NCBI GenBank assembly: GCA_019359445.1
Contig: JAHHHJ010000001.1
Span: 239,334-303,333 of the forward strand
Direction: 5' to 3'
Length of the DNA: 64,000 nucleotides
Source of the DNA: Kastovskya adunca ATA6-11-RM4
GTDB taxonomy: Bacteria > Cyanobacteriota > Cyanobacteriia > Cyanobacteriales > Coleofasciculaceae
This document shows, piece after piece, positions 1 to 7,282 of this stretch (the first letter of the stretch is position 1; each line of letters opens with the position of its first letter). The position numbers were made by a program, and so were the translations under genes. Below the pieces are notes generated by a model. It searched no databases. It was not told where the DNA came from and saw nothing but the letters and a program-made list of their open reading frames with translations.

Positions 1-466
1 CACAGGATTGTGTAAAGTTTTGATGCAATTAGTCACGTCAGTCCTCGAAAATCGTAGATACAATCACACTAACTGCCCTGATTTAAACTGCAAAAGTTAG
101 CGGATTTGGAATTTTTCTAGCAATAGAATTAATGAGAAATGTATTAAGATAATTAATTACATGAAGCGATTTTATTAACGGTAATGCCAAAAAAGTTAAC
201 GGATTAATTTTAAATTTTAATATTTTTTATTATTTCCAGAACTGTTCATTTACTTGATTTAAGTGGGTAAGCGTAGCAATTTCAACAAATCTCTTCCCTA
301 AAATTCCGCCCTTCCCCAGTTAAGGAAAAGCGAAAAATCTTTCTCCTCTGCTCCTCAAGGGACAAGGGCGATCAGTAATTAGCCAAGAAACAATATCGAA
401 GAAGCGATCGCCAATAACTCAATCTCGATCTAGGCTAGAGATATAGGCAGAATTTATTAATATTCC
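1..466. other. AT-rich leader region without a recognisable gene
   Basis: This stretch holds no convincing reading frame. It is AT-rich, especially around positions 180-240. It probably contains the promoter of the glutaredoxin gene that starts at 467, but no confident -35/-10 pair was picked. A HIP1-like GCGATCGC lies near 404-411. The left window edge cuts whatever gene lies further upstream. Confidence 0.5.
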
Positions 467-781
467 ATGCTGGACTTTCTCAATCCTGTTTTAGGTCGCC
501 ATCCAGAACGAAATAAAGCTAACGTCGAAATTTACACCTGGCAGACTTGCCCGTTCTGCATCCGGGCAAAGTTGTTGTTGTGGTGGAAAGGAGTGAACTA
601 CACCGAGTACAAAATTGACGGCAATGAAGAAGCCAGAGCAAAGATGGCTGAACGTGCCAACGGACGCCGGAGTGTGCCGCAAATTTTTGTTAATGACACA
701 CATCTTGGTGGCTGTGATGACCTCTATCGGTTAGACGGAGGAGGTCAGTTAGACCCAATGCTGGCTCAACCTGCGGGATAA
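467..781 (+). CDS. grxC: Glutaredoxin 3 (GrxC-type dithiol glutaredoxin)
   Basis: A cytosolic glutathione-dependent thiol-disulfide oxidoreductase. The 104-residue product carries the dithiol active site CPFC at residues 28-31. The cis-proline segment SVPQIF sits at 69-74 and the glutathione-binding turn GGCDDLY at 81-87. These are the three hallmarks of class I glutaredoxins. About 18 residues precede the usual start of the fold (FLNPVLGRHPER), so the protein is slightly longer than the typical 82-90 residues. The ATG at 467 has no obvious Shine-Dalgarno sequence, which is common in cyanobacteria. It stands alone: the next gene is about 170 bp away, behind a tandem-repeat stretch. Family assignment is secure; the individual role is inferred. 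Confidence 0.95.
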   Translation: MLDFLNPVLGRHPERNKANVEIYTWQTCPFCIRAKLLLWWKGVNYTEYKIDGNEEARAKMAERANGRRSVPQIFVNDTHLGGCDDLYRLDGGGQLDPMLAQPAG

Positions 782-957
782 ATAGGGTGATGGGAGGATG
801 AGGATCACCCAGAGCAGGGGAGATGAGGTGATGTTAGCGATTCGGGGCGTAGCTCGGTGATGAGGGCACAAAATGATGGGGAATTAAGTGAAACCATAAC
901 CTCCAACCTCTTACCTTTCATCCTTCATACTTCACCCTTCACACTTCACCCTTCATG
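782..957 (+). repeat. Composite intergenic repeat, copy 1 (G-rich arm, then TTCATACTTCACCC arm)
   Basis: The first half is G-rich and degenerate (GATGAGGATCACCC, AGCAGGGGAGATGAGG). Positions 915-957 are tandem heptamer-like units of the CTTCATA/CTTCACC type. The last unit runs into the ATG of tadA, so the repeat supplies that start codon. This is the same A-linker-B arrangement seen at 12816, 15211, 24985 (reversed), 37372 and 46408. Confidence 0.7.
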
Positions 958-1461
958 CCACCTCCTCCCCCAGCAATTAATCACCCTCCCTACCTCATCC
1001 ATCGGCAATGGATGAGCAAGGCTCTTACCCTTGCCCAGGCAGCAGGAGAGGCGGGAGAAGTGCCTGTGGGGGCGGTAGTGGTTGATGGTACAGGTAACCT
1101 GGTAGCAGCGGCGGAAAATCGTAAAGAGCGCGACCTAGACCCCACAGCCCACGCAGAAATTCTCGCTCTCCGGGCAGCAGGACAAGCCTTGCAAACCTGG
1201 CATCTCAACGACTGCACCCTCTATGTAACTTTAGAACCTTGTCCCATGTGTTCTGGGGCAATAATTCAAGCCCGGCTCGGTTTATTGGTTTATGGAGTGG
1301 ACGATCCCAAAACTGGCACAATTCGGACAGTTGCTAATATTCCTGATAGTGCGGCTTCAAATCATCGCCTAAAAGTCATCAGTGGGATTTGTGAAGCTGC
1401 CTGTCGCCAGCAGTTACAAGCCTGGTTTAGCCAGCGTCGCCAGCACCGTCCCTCCGGCTAA
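955..1461 (+). CDS. tadA: tRNA-specific adenosine deaminase (TadA)
   Basis: Deaminates adenosine 34 of tRNA-Arg(ACG) to inosine so that one tRNA reads several codons. The 168-residue product has the zinc-dependent cytidine/deoxycytidylate deaminase core. HAE at 66-68 gives one zinc ligand and the proton-shuttling Glu. PCPMC at 95-99 gives the two cysteine ligands. PVGAVVV at 37-43 is the usual strand 1. The called ATG at 955 lies inside the last unit of a tandem repeat. An internal ATG at 1012 (WMSKALTL) would remove the proline-rich head, but the HRQWM segment before it looks like part of the family. The N-terminal MPPPPPAINHPP may therefore be repeat-derived. Function is secure; the start is uncertain. 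Confidence 0.93.
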   Translation: MPPPPPAINHPPYLIHRQWMSKALTLAQAAGEAGEVPVGAVVVDGTGNLVAAAENRKERDLDPTAHAEILALRAAGQALQTWHLNDCTLYVTLEPCPMCSGAIIQARLGLLVYGVDDPKTGTIRTVANIPDSAASNHRLKVISGICEAACRQQLQAWFSQRRQHRPSG

Positions 1462-1487
1462 AACATCCCTCTCATGACACCAGCAAA

Positions 1488-1511
1488 AGTGTCCCCACGG
1501 TGGGAGACACT
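1488..1511 (+). terminator. Hairpin after tadA
   Basis: AGTGTCCCCAC pairs with GTGGGAGACACT almost completely (GTGTC/GACAC plus CCAC/GTGG). It lies 27 bp after the tadA stop. There is no clear T run, so it may be a rho-independent terminator of weak form or simply an RNA-stabilising hairpin. Confidence 0.4.
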
Positions 1512-1572
1512 AACCCCTGACAAACTTAAGGTAAGAGTGGAATTAAGGAATAGTTAAAGCACTTTTACCCCA

Positions 1573-2376
1573 ATGATGCAGCTTGACTCCCGCGAAGACA
1601 CCGCAGCTATGACAAAATCGGCAGAAACGACTCCAGAGTCATCAAAAGAGACAAAAACAGTCCCCGTGACCTCTAGTGTGGCTCACTGGTTGACTCCTAT
1701 TCTTTATCCTTTCGGTCGTCATATCGTTCTACCGCTTTACTTCCGTCAGCTACGCGTGACCGGGCAAGAGCATATTCCCGCGACGGGTTCGGTGATTTTG
1801 GCTCCTACCCATCGCTCTCGCTGGGATGGGCTAATGATTCCCTATGCCGCAGGTAAACCCATAACTGGAAGGGATTTACGGTTTATGGTTAGTGCGGATG
1901 AAGTCAAGGGGATACAAGGTTGGTTCGTCCGCAAGATGGGAGGATTTCCGGTTAATACTAAACACCCAGGAATTGGCAGCATCCGTCACGCTGTGGAACT
2001 CCTACGGAACGGCGAAGCCCTAGTAATATTTCCTGAAGGCAATATTTTCCACGACAATCAGGTTCATCCCCTCAAGCCAGGAATGGCTCGCATCGCCCTC
2101 CAAGCTCAGGCAGGTAACCCTGATCCATCGCTGAAGATTGTGCCGATTAGCATTCGTTATAGTGACCCCTTCCCTCACTGGGGCTGTGATGTCAGCGTTT
2201 GCATTGGAGAGCCATTAAACGTCGGGGATTACTCCACCAAGTCAAGTAAACAAAGTGCCAAACAGTTAACCGAAGACCTGGAAGCGGCAATCAAAGATTT
2301 GGATGAAGAAAACGCTATGCTGATGCCCTGCCAGCAGCAAAGATCAGAAGGGCATAGTGCTGATGTAATTCGTTAA
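1573..2376 (+). CDS. plsC: 1-acyl-sn-glycerol-3-phosphate acyltransferase (PlsC family)
   Basis: Transfers an acyl group to lysophosphatidic acid in membrane phospholipid and glycolipid synthesis, at the cytoplasmic face of the membrane. The 267-residue product shows the acyltransferase block I HX4D as HRSRWD at 80-85. The block III signature FPEGN is at 153-157, preceded by the GGFPVN strand. The N-terminal 35 residues are polar and low in complexity (SAETTPESSKETKT). A second in-frame ATG at 1609 could be the true start. Family membership is clear; acyl-chain and substrate preference cannot be told from sequence. The gene is monocistronic in this window. Confidence 0.88.
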   Translation: MMQLDSREDTAAMTKSAETTPESSKETKTVPVTSSVAHWLTPILYPFGRHIVLPLYFRQLRVTGQEHIPATGSVILAPTHRSRWDGLMIPYAAGKPITGRDLRFMVSADEVKGIQGWFVRKMGGFPVNTKHPGIGSIRHAVELLRNGEALVIFPEGNIFHDNQVHPLKPGMARIALQAQAGNPDPSLKIVPISIRYSDPFPHWGCDVSVCIGEPLNVGDYSTKSSKQSAKQLTEDLEAAIKDLDEENAMLMPCQQQRSEGHSADVIR

Positions 2377-2628
2377 TCGTTCAATTGCTGATGGCGCTCT
2401 GGCTCGTCCCTGTTAAGTTCATGCTTCACCCTTGTCTCCTAATGTTAGGAAACACTTACAAAAAAACGAGTTTTGAGTCTCTACCTTTGTTGAATATCGT
2501 TACAATTGGCAATTGTAAAGAATCATTGTAGTCATCCAAACTTGGGCAAGCCAAACCCTAAAACTTTTCCTATAAGAAGCTTTTTCTTGGCTTGCATAAC
2601 ATAGAAGCAACAAGGAAATTTGGGAAGC

Positions 2629-3099
2629 ATGGATTGTCGTCATATTCAATTTAGTGACTATAAATCTCAGATTGATCTCAATCAACTCCAAGTGCTATTT
2701 CAACTTGGAGCCTTTTGGGCGAAAGATAGAACAGTAGAAGATTTGGGAATAGCGATCGCTAATAGCGAACCCGTGATCAGCGTCTGGAATAAAGAACAGC
2801 TGATCGGTTTTGCCAGAGCGACTTCCGATGGAATTTACCGCGCCACGATTTGGGATGTTGTTATCCATCCAGATTTTCGAGGTGCGGGTTTGGGGCAAAA
2901 ACTAGTGGAAATTGTCTTGAGCCATCCCCGCATGAACCGAGTTGAGCGGGTTTACTTGACGACAACCCACCAACAAAGCTTTTACGAACGCATTGGTTTT
3001 GAGAGCAATACCAGCACGACGATGGTGCTATACAACAAACCTGTAGTTAGCCATCTGCCAACCCCTGCTCTACAGTCTCATCACGACTTAGGGGGATAG
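2629..3099 (+). CDS. GNAT family N-acetyltransferase, small
   Basis: A 156-residue acetyl-CoA-dependent N-acetyltransferase. Motif A is seen as IWDVVIHPDFRGAGLGQKL with the RGAGLG pyrophosphate-binding loop. The C-terminal part has the family's YERIGFE turn. It is a paralogue of the GNAT encoded at 8725-9249: both share IGFARATSD and ATIWDVV. The ATG at 2629 is preferred over a TTG nine bases earlier because AAGGAAA at 2612-2618 is correctly spaced for it. The last 53 bp overlap the 3' end of the convergent kinase gene. The substrate (protein lysine, N-terminus or small amine) is unknown. Confidence 0.82.
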   Translation: MDCRHIQFSDYKSQIDLNQLQVLFQLGAFWAKDRTVEDLGIAIANSEPVISVWNKEQLIGFARATSDGIYRATIWDVVIHPDFRGAGLGQKLVEIVLSHPRMNRVERVYLTTTHQQSFYERIGFESNTSTTMVLYNKPVVSHLPTPALQSHHDLGG

Positions 3100-3997
3100 T
3101 GCATTGTATCCGGGTTAAATTTTCGCTCTTGTTTGCCTCAGCAGTGTCTTCCGAGGCGGGTACGATTTCCAAGCGTCCCTGCATCACTTCCACAAGAGCA
3201 CGAGCGATTAAGAGCGTAAAACCCGGTGAGGATTCTGGGAAACTCCCAGGTGGATATAACTGCAGCTCAGAAGCAGAGGCGAGTAAATCTACAGGATCGC
3301 TCCAAACATGGCTAGGGCAGGACGAGTCAACCCATATTTGCACAGACTCAGAAGTTGGGGAAGCTGCCGCCGAAACGTGAATACTACCACTCTCCATTTG
3401 AGAAATCGCGGTATCTACTAGAGCGACTAATACCTGTCTGAGACGTCGCGCATCACTCAGGACATACAAATCTGGGTCAGGCGCAATGACGTGTAGCTGA
3501 AAGTTGCGATTCGCCGCTTGCATGTAGGTAAGTTGATGCACCTCCTCAAACACTTCTGCCAGTTGTAGAGGGCGAGTTTCTAGCTGGGCTGTGCCATGTT
3601 CAGTTTTTGCCACACCAATGATTTCGTCTAAAAGCTTGACCATTTTCAGCGCTGAGGCGTTGGCTTGGGCAACAAATTCCCGCTCTTCCTCAGGGTTGTC
3701 ACAAAGATCGGACAAAATCAGTTGATGCATCCCAATCAAACTGCTCAGAGGCGATCGCAATTCATGGGACGTTCGGGCAAGAAATCCCGATTTGAACTGG
3801 CTCATTTCCCTTGCCATTTGGTAAGCCAGTTGAGTTTGCTTTAATTCTTCTTGCAAGGACAAATCATCTTGTGGATGCGTCTGTTGCGGTGCAGACACAG
3901 ATGAAGCTGGGGGTTTTTCTGGGGAACGGACAACCCGGCTTCCTACCACCCCGATCCCTATTCCCAATAGTAGATATACCCAATCAATTCCATCCAT
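3047..3997 (-). CDS. Histidine-kinase-like protein with degenerate ATPase domain
   Basis: The 316-residue product begins with one membrane segment (WVYLLLGIGIGVVG, residues 6-19). A linker is followed by a clear HisKA dimerisation domain with the H box FLARTSHELRSP (His78). The ATP-binding half is poor. The N-box Asn is replaced (LVDTAIS around 193-199). The DTGxGI box reads VDSSCPS, and the G2 box is reduced to SPGFTLLIA. It may be a kinase-dead partner or scaffold rather than an active kinase; this is inferred from missing residues. No response regulator is adjacent. The gene converges on the GNAT at 2629 and overlaps it tail to tail. Confidence 0.75.
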   Translation of the reverse strand: MDGIDWVYLLLGIGIGVVGSRVVRSPEKPPASSVSAPQQTHPQDDLSLQEELKQTQLAYQMAREMSQFKSGFLARTSHELRSPLSSLIGMHQLILSDLCDNPEEEREFVAQANASALKMVKLLDEIIGVAKTEHGTAQLETRPLQLAEVFEEVHQLTYMQAANRNFQLHVIAPDPDLYVLSDARRLRQVLVALVDTAISQMESGSIHVSAAASPTSESVQIWVDSSCPSHVWSDPVDLLASASELQLYPPGSFPESSPGFTLLIARALVEVMQGRLEIVPASEDTAEANKSENLTRIQCTIPLSRDETVEQGLADG

Positions 3998-4113
3998 GTG
4001 TTCGCACCATTGTGGATTTTGGATTTTAAAAACTCAGCTAGTCGTATAGTTCTAGCGATTAAAGGCTAGCAAGTCTCAACCCAAACAGTATTACATCCGA
4101 ACTGATCCTGAAT

Positions 4114-4713
4114 CTATCCCACTCCAATAAAATTGATACTTCCCTCGCGCAAAATTTCCCAACCACTACCCATCCACTTGACAACTGTCGAAGGGACGCC
4201 CATTGATGCTGGCTGCTCCGCTTCTACACCTTCTGGTTGCAGCGCTAAGACCTCAGGAAAGGTGGCTGAGATTTCTCTCAGGCTTTGCAAGGGTGGCTCT
4301 CCAGAACGGTTAGCACTAGTCGTTGCCATTGCTCCTGTCTGAGACAAAATCATCTGGGCAAGGCGATGATTTGGCACCCGCAGTCCAATCGTTGTCGGCT
4401 CGGTGGGATTCATGGCGGGGGGAACTTTATCGGAAGCTGGTAAAACCAATGTTAAGGCTCCTGGCCAATAGCGTTCAGCTACTTGTTGCCAAATCTCCAA
4501 TTCCTGGGGGCTAGCACTAGCAAACGACCACAACTCCCTAGGAGAGGCTCCCATCAAGATTAAGGGCTTATCCAGGCTCCGCTGTTTCGCCGCAAAAATT
4601 AACGATGCTTGCTCCGGTTGTACTGCCAAAGCGGGTACAGTATCCGTGGGAAAGCTCACTACACGACCAGCGATCGCCCCTGCCACTAGGGCATCCATTG
4701 ACACTAATGTCAT
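4114..4713 (-). CDS. L-threonylcarbamoyladenylate synthase (Sua5/YrdC/YwlC family)
   Basis: Makes threonylcarbamoyl-AMP from threonine, bicarbonate and ATP, the first step of t6A37 modification of ANN-decoding tRNAs. The 199-residue product is a single YrdC domain. It shows SFPTDTVPALAV for the nucleotide pocket, KQRSLDKPLILM, PGALTLVLPA and TTSANRSGEP, in family order. The C-terminal Sua5 domain is absent, so it is the short TsaC-type form. The start ATG at 4711-4713 lies about 20 bp from the left hairpin of the IsrB element. The gene probably once sat directly downstream of prmC, and the element now separates them. Confidence 0.9.
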   Translation of the reverse strand: MTLVSMDALVAGAIAGRVVSFPTDTVPALAVQPEQASLIFAAKQRSLDKPLILMGASPRELWSFASASPQELEIWQQVAERYWPGALTLVLPASDKVPPAMNPTEPTTIGLRVPNHRLAQMILSQTGAMATTSANRSGEPPLQSLREISATFPEVLALQPEGVEAEQPASMGVPSTVVKWMGSGWEILREGSINFIGVG

Positions 4714-4731
4714 CTTTCTTCTGGCAGGAGA

Positions 4732-4761
4732 CTCCCGTTACAATCTTTGATTTAGCGGGAG
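4732..4761. repeat. Subterminal hairpin, gene-end copy
   Basis: CTCCCGTTA at 4732-4740 pairs with TAGCGGGAG at 4753-4761 (one G-T wobble), with AATC/GATT pairing continuing inside. It matches the copy at 6264-6293 at 28 of 30 positions. The isrB-like stop codon (complement of TTA at 4752-4754) lies within it, so the coding frame runs into the element end. Confidence 0.85.
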
Positions 4762-5903
4762 AGGAATGCCAGTCCTCTGTGTAGGTTTACAATTAAGTGA
4801 CTTGAGTAACGAATCAATCGGGTGTTTTTGTCAGTTACGCCCTGCTTGAGTCGCTTTTTAACAGGGAAGAATTGATACAAGTCGTTGGCGCTGATATACC
4901 CTTTAAGGGTGGTCACTGATTTGTACTGAGCCTTGTCGAAGTAGCCAAGCCGAAGTGTTGAGCGCTTGGTTTTGTACTCCACATAATCTCCATTCTTAAA
5001 AGAGTGCGTCCCATCAAACCCGCCGTAGGTGTCACGAACTCCACCTTTTTGAACGGTTAAGTCGTGCATTTTACGAGGTCTTGAAGGAAGGCGTTCTACG
5101 ATACCAAAGGGGAAAGGTGTCACTTGGATTAACCCCTTCCACTCTCTACCTGTTTGCATCCCTGTTGTACTAACTGCATACCGGATGAAGTGTCTAGCTG
5201 CTTGCGCTATGGCATCCGATACGTGTGCGGCAGGTGTTTGCTCTGCCTTATTTTTGGACTTAGGCAGCTTGAGCCACTCCCTTGTCGCTTCAGTTTCCCA
5301 CCCTTTAACTAAGATCACTAGGAAGTGATTCTCTAGTTCTTTGATGAGAAATGTTTGACCTTGGGCGGCAATAGTAAAGCCAGGTCTATTTGACTTGTTG
5401 AGCCGCTCCACGTAGGCGTGAGTGATTGGGTATAGTCGTCGCAGTTCATCTACAACCCTTAGTTCTAGCTGTTTGTTGGCTCGAATACTAGGAGGTAGCT
5501 TAGATTGCCGACGATTATTAAATCGCTTCTGTCTGTGGTTGCGACGTTTGAAGGGAAGACTTCGTTTGATTCGTCGCCCCCGTCGTGTTCTCCGAAGTAC
5601 AGCTCGTTCTGTTAGTCGTTTTTGGACTTGCTTTTTGGGCAGATTAAGATTCAACCCAATTAAGGTTTCTTGTTTAGACTGAATAGCCACCCCGGTAAAG
5701 CACGAGCCTGGGTCGATACCCAAACTAATGTCTTGAGTGTTTCTTCCTGATGGTTCTTCAACAAGTTGAACACAAAATATCCGCAAGTCGTTCTGTACTA
5801 TTTTGGCTTTGCCGTCTCTAATCCAGCGCCTTGCTCTTGATGATGAGGTGGGCATCGCCGGAGTCCCATCAGGATTAAGAACTGGTACACGTTTGTTGAA
5901 CAT
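4752..5903 (-). CDS. IsrB-like RNA-guided nickase family protein (RRXRR/RuvC, no HNH)
   Basis: A 383-residue protein of the IscB/IsrB family, relatives of the ancestors of Cas9. The N-terminal PLMP-type region reads VLNPDGTPAMPTSSSRARR (residues 8-26). RuvC-I is LGIDPGS with Asp64, followed by an arginine-rich bridge (RRTRRGRR, 104-111). RuvC-II is AYVERLN with Glu166, and RuvC-III is HVSDAIAQA with Asp230. Only about 60 residues separate Glu166 from Asp230, so the HNH domain that IscB carries there is absent. That is the definition of IsrB. All three RuvC acidic residues are intact. Residues about 314-327 are encoded by a dispersed repeat. Its guide RNA would come from the region just upstream (5904-6293). 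Nicking activity is inferred from characterised relatives. Confidence 0.85.
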   Translation of the reverse strand: MFNKRVPVLNPDGTPAMPTSSSRARRWIRDGKAKIVQNDLRIFCVQLVEEPSGRNTQDISLGIDPGSCFTGVAIQSKQETLIGLNLNLPKKQVQKRLTERAVLRRTRRGRRIKRSLPFKRRNHRQKRFNNRRQSKLPPSIRANKQLELRVVDELRRLYPITHAYVERLNKSNRPGFTIAAQGQTFLIKELENHFLVILVKGWETEATREWLKLPKSKNKAEQTPAAHVSDAIAQAARHFIRYAVSTTGMQTGREWKGLIQVTPFPFGIVERLPSRPRKMHDLTVQKGGVRDTYGGFDGTHSFKNGDYVEYKTKRSTLRLGYFDKAQYKSVTTLKGYISANDLYQFFPVKKRLKQGVTDKNTRLIRYSSHLIVNLHRGLAFLSR

Positions 5904-5948
5904 TGGAGATAATCCAGATAACTCTGTGTTTGTTGGTGGTCGTTGACT

Positions 5949-6058
5949 TGCGTTGTCCTGAGCTTTGCCGAAGGCTTCCGCCGTGAGCGTCAGCGTTCGA
6001 CTGAGCGCTCACGCCGAAGTCCGAACGGGTCGAAGTAGCCTAGTCGAAACGTTGTCCA
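5949..6058. repeat. Dispersed palindromic repeat inside the omega-RNA region
   Basis: Bounded by CGTTGTCC at 5951-5958 and again at 6050-6057. In between are nested palindromes (GTGAGCG/CGCTCAC) and GTCGAAGTAGCCTAGTCGAA at 6029-6048. The last segment recurs with two changes inside the isrB-like CDS (4934-4953). Sequences of the TTGTCCTGAGC and GTCGAAG type are common intergenic repeats in cyanobacteria. Confidence 0.6.
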
Positions 6059-6263
6059 GCTACACCTCGCCCATTCTTTGTCGCGATTCCTAACAACTGG
6101 TTAGGTCAAACAGGTAATCCTTGCTGGTGTGGCACAAGGAGGTGTGTAACGCCAAAGAACTCGAACACTGAGCGTTTAAGCCGAAGTGCGGTGGGCTATT
6201 CAGCGTTTCGGCAAGCTCAACGACCGCTTGCTTTACGCTTGGAGTCCAGTGTTTCTCCTCAAG

Positions 6264-6293
6264 CTCCCGTTAGAATCTTTGATTTAACGGGAG
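6264..6293. repeat. Subterminal hairpin, omega-RNA-end copy
   Basis: CTCCCGTTA at 6264-6272 pairs perfectly with TAACGGGAG at 6285-6293. The inner AATC/GATT also pair, leaving a small loop. It lies 10 bp beyond the prmC stop codon and has the same orientation as the copy at 4732-4761. Confidence 0.85.
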
Positions 6294-6303
6294 AAGCTGA
6301 CCC

Positions 6304-7266
6304 TTACACTCGATACGCTAGGGCGAAGCGCTCAATTCCTGCTAAGTCAGAAAAGCTTTGAATCTGGCGGTAGCTGCCTTGCTGATGTAGTAACTGAGCA
6401 ACTGTCTCTGCTTGCCCCTCCATCATCTCAATCAGCCAAATGCCGCCAGAACGAAGATAGTCCGGTGCTGTGGCAATTAACTGCCGAATGCAGTCTAAAC
6501 CATCCGCACCGCCATTGAGGGCAAGGAATGGCTCATGCTCTTGCACTTCCGGTTGGAGTTGGGGAATTAGAGAAGCGGGGATATAGGGCGGGTTGGACAC
6601 CATGCCACTGAACTGACCTTTCAAGGCGGCTAGAGGCTCCCACCAAGAGCCTTGGTAAAAGCGAATACGGTCAGCTAAACCATTCTCCTGGGCATTCTGT
6701 TGGGCGATCGCGACCGCCTCAGCACTACAGTCCACCCCATGAACGGTAGCCGCCCCAAAGGCATCTGCTAGTCCTAGGGCGATCGCGCCACTTCCCGTCC
6801 CTAAATCTGCCCAATGTCCAGCCGCCAAGGAAATAGCGGGGCGTTCTTTGGCAGCAGCGACTGCCAAATCGATTAGGTACTCAGTTTCTGGACGGGGAAT
6901 CAGGACAGCGGGAGAAACCTTTAGGGAAAAATGACGCCAAGGCGTTGTCCCTGTCAGGTACTGTACGGGTAAGCGCTCCTTGAGGCGGCGCTGCCACAGT
7001 TGAGTCAGCACAGTTAACGGAAATCGCAGGTTGATATGCGATCGCCCTTTAAATGACTCCAAACGCAGTGCCAGCGCCTCAAGGTCAGATACTTCTTGCA
7101 GCAGCCAGTCCACTTCCGCTGTAGGAATCCCCGCAGCACTAGCAGACTGTTTGGCATCCTGACGCCATTGCCAGAGTTCCCAGCCAGATACCGCCAGTGT
7201 CTGCGAAGCTGTGTGGGCGAAATATGTCTTGTCTGCTTCCGAAATATCCAAGCTACTTATCCCCAA
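6304..7266 (-). CDS. prmC: Peptide chain release factor N5-glutamine methyltransferase (PrmC/HemK)
   Basis: Methylates the Gln of the GGQ motif in release factors RF1 and RF2 using S-adenosylmethionine. The 320-residue product has a helical N-terminal release-factor-binding domain and the PRPETE segment at 125-130. The SAM-binding motif I is ADLGTGSGAI (153-162), and the catalytic NPPY motif at 225-228 holds the amide of the substrate glutamine. The N-terminus is about 25 residues longer than many bacterial homologues. The next gene downstream on the same strand was probably the Sua5 gene before the IsrB element inserted. PrmC and Sua5 genes are neighbours in many bacteria, which supports this reading. 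Confidence 0.93.
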   Translation of the reverse strand: MGISSLDISEADKTYFAHTASQTLAVSGWELWQWRQDAKQSASAAGIPTAEVDWLLQEVSDLEALALRLESFKGRSHINLRFPLTVLTQLWQRRLKERLPVQYLTGTTPWRHFSLKVSPAVLIPRPETEYLIDLAVAAAKERPAISLAAGHWADLGTGSGAIALGLADAFGAATVHGVDCSAEAVAIAQQNAQENGLADRIRFYQGSWWEPLAALKGQFSGMVSNPPYIPASLIPQLQPEVQEHEPFLALNGGADGLDCIRQLIATAPDYLRSGGIWLIEMMEGQAETVAQLLHQQGSYRQIQSFSDLAGIERFALAYRV

Positions 7267-7282
7267 TCAGCTTTTTTATCCC

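Larger units (their letters stand above)
5904..6293 (-). ncRNA. Candidate omega-RNA of the IsrB-like element
   Basis: A 390-bp untranslated region between the element end and the ATG of the isrB-like gene, where omega-RNAs of IscB/IsrB loci are encoded. It is rich in self-complementary segments: CCTAACAACTGGTTAGG at 6089-6105; ACACCTC at 6062-6068 with GAGGTGT at 6139-6145; GTGAGCG at 5983-5989 with CGCTCAC at 6006-6012; and the end hairpin 6264-6293. In this family the guide is the flanking DNA just beyond the 5' element end, here the complement of about 6294-6315. The RNA is inferred from position and structure. Confidence 0.6.
4725..6300 (-). mobile_element. IS200/IS605-like element carrying an isrB-like gene and no transposase
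   Basis: About 1.57 kb inserted between two co-oriented housekeeping genes (prmC and the Sua5 gene). It consists of a 30-bp hairpin at 4732-4761, an IsrB-like gene, a 390-bp structured untranslated region and a second copy of the hairpin at 6264-6293. The two hairpins differ at only 2 of 30 positions and point the same way. That is the pattern of the subterminal hairpins recognised by IS200/IS605 TnpA (established for that family). No tnpA is inside, so the element must be mobilised in trans or be fixed. Exact ends are inferred. Confidence 0.7.

Noticed and set aside
4752..5903. The RuvC protein as TnpB or as full IscB
   Set aside because: It has the PLMP-type N-terminus and bridge of IscB/IsrB rather than the TnpB layout with a C-terminal zinc finger, and there is no HNH between Glu166 and Asp230.
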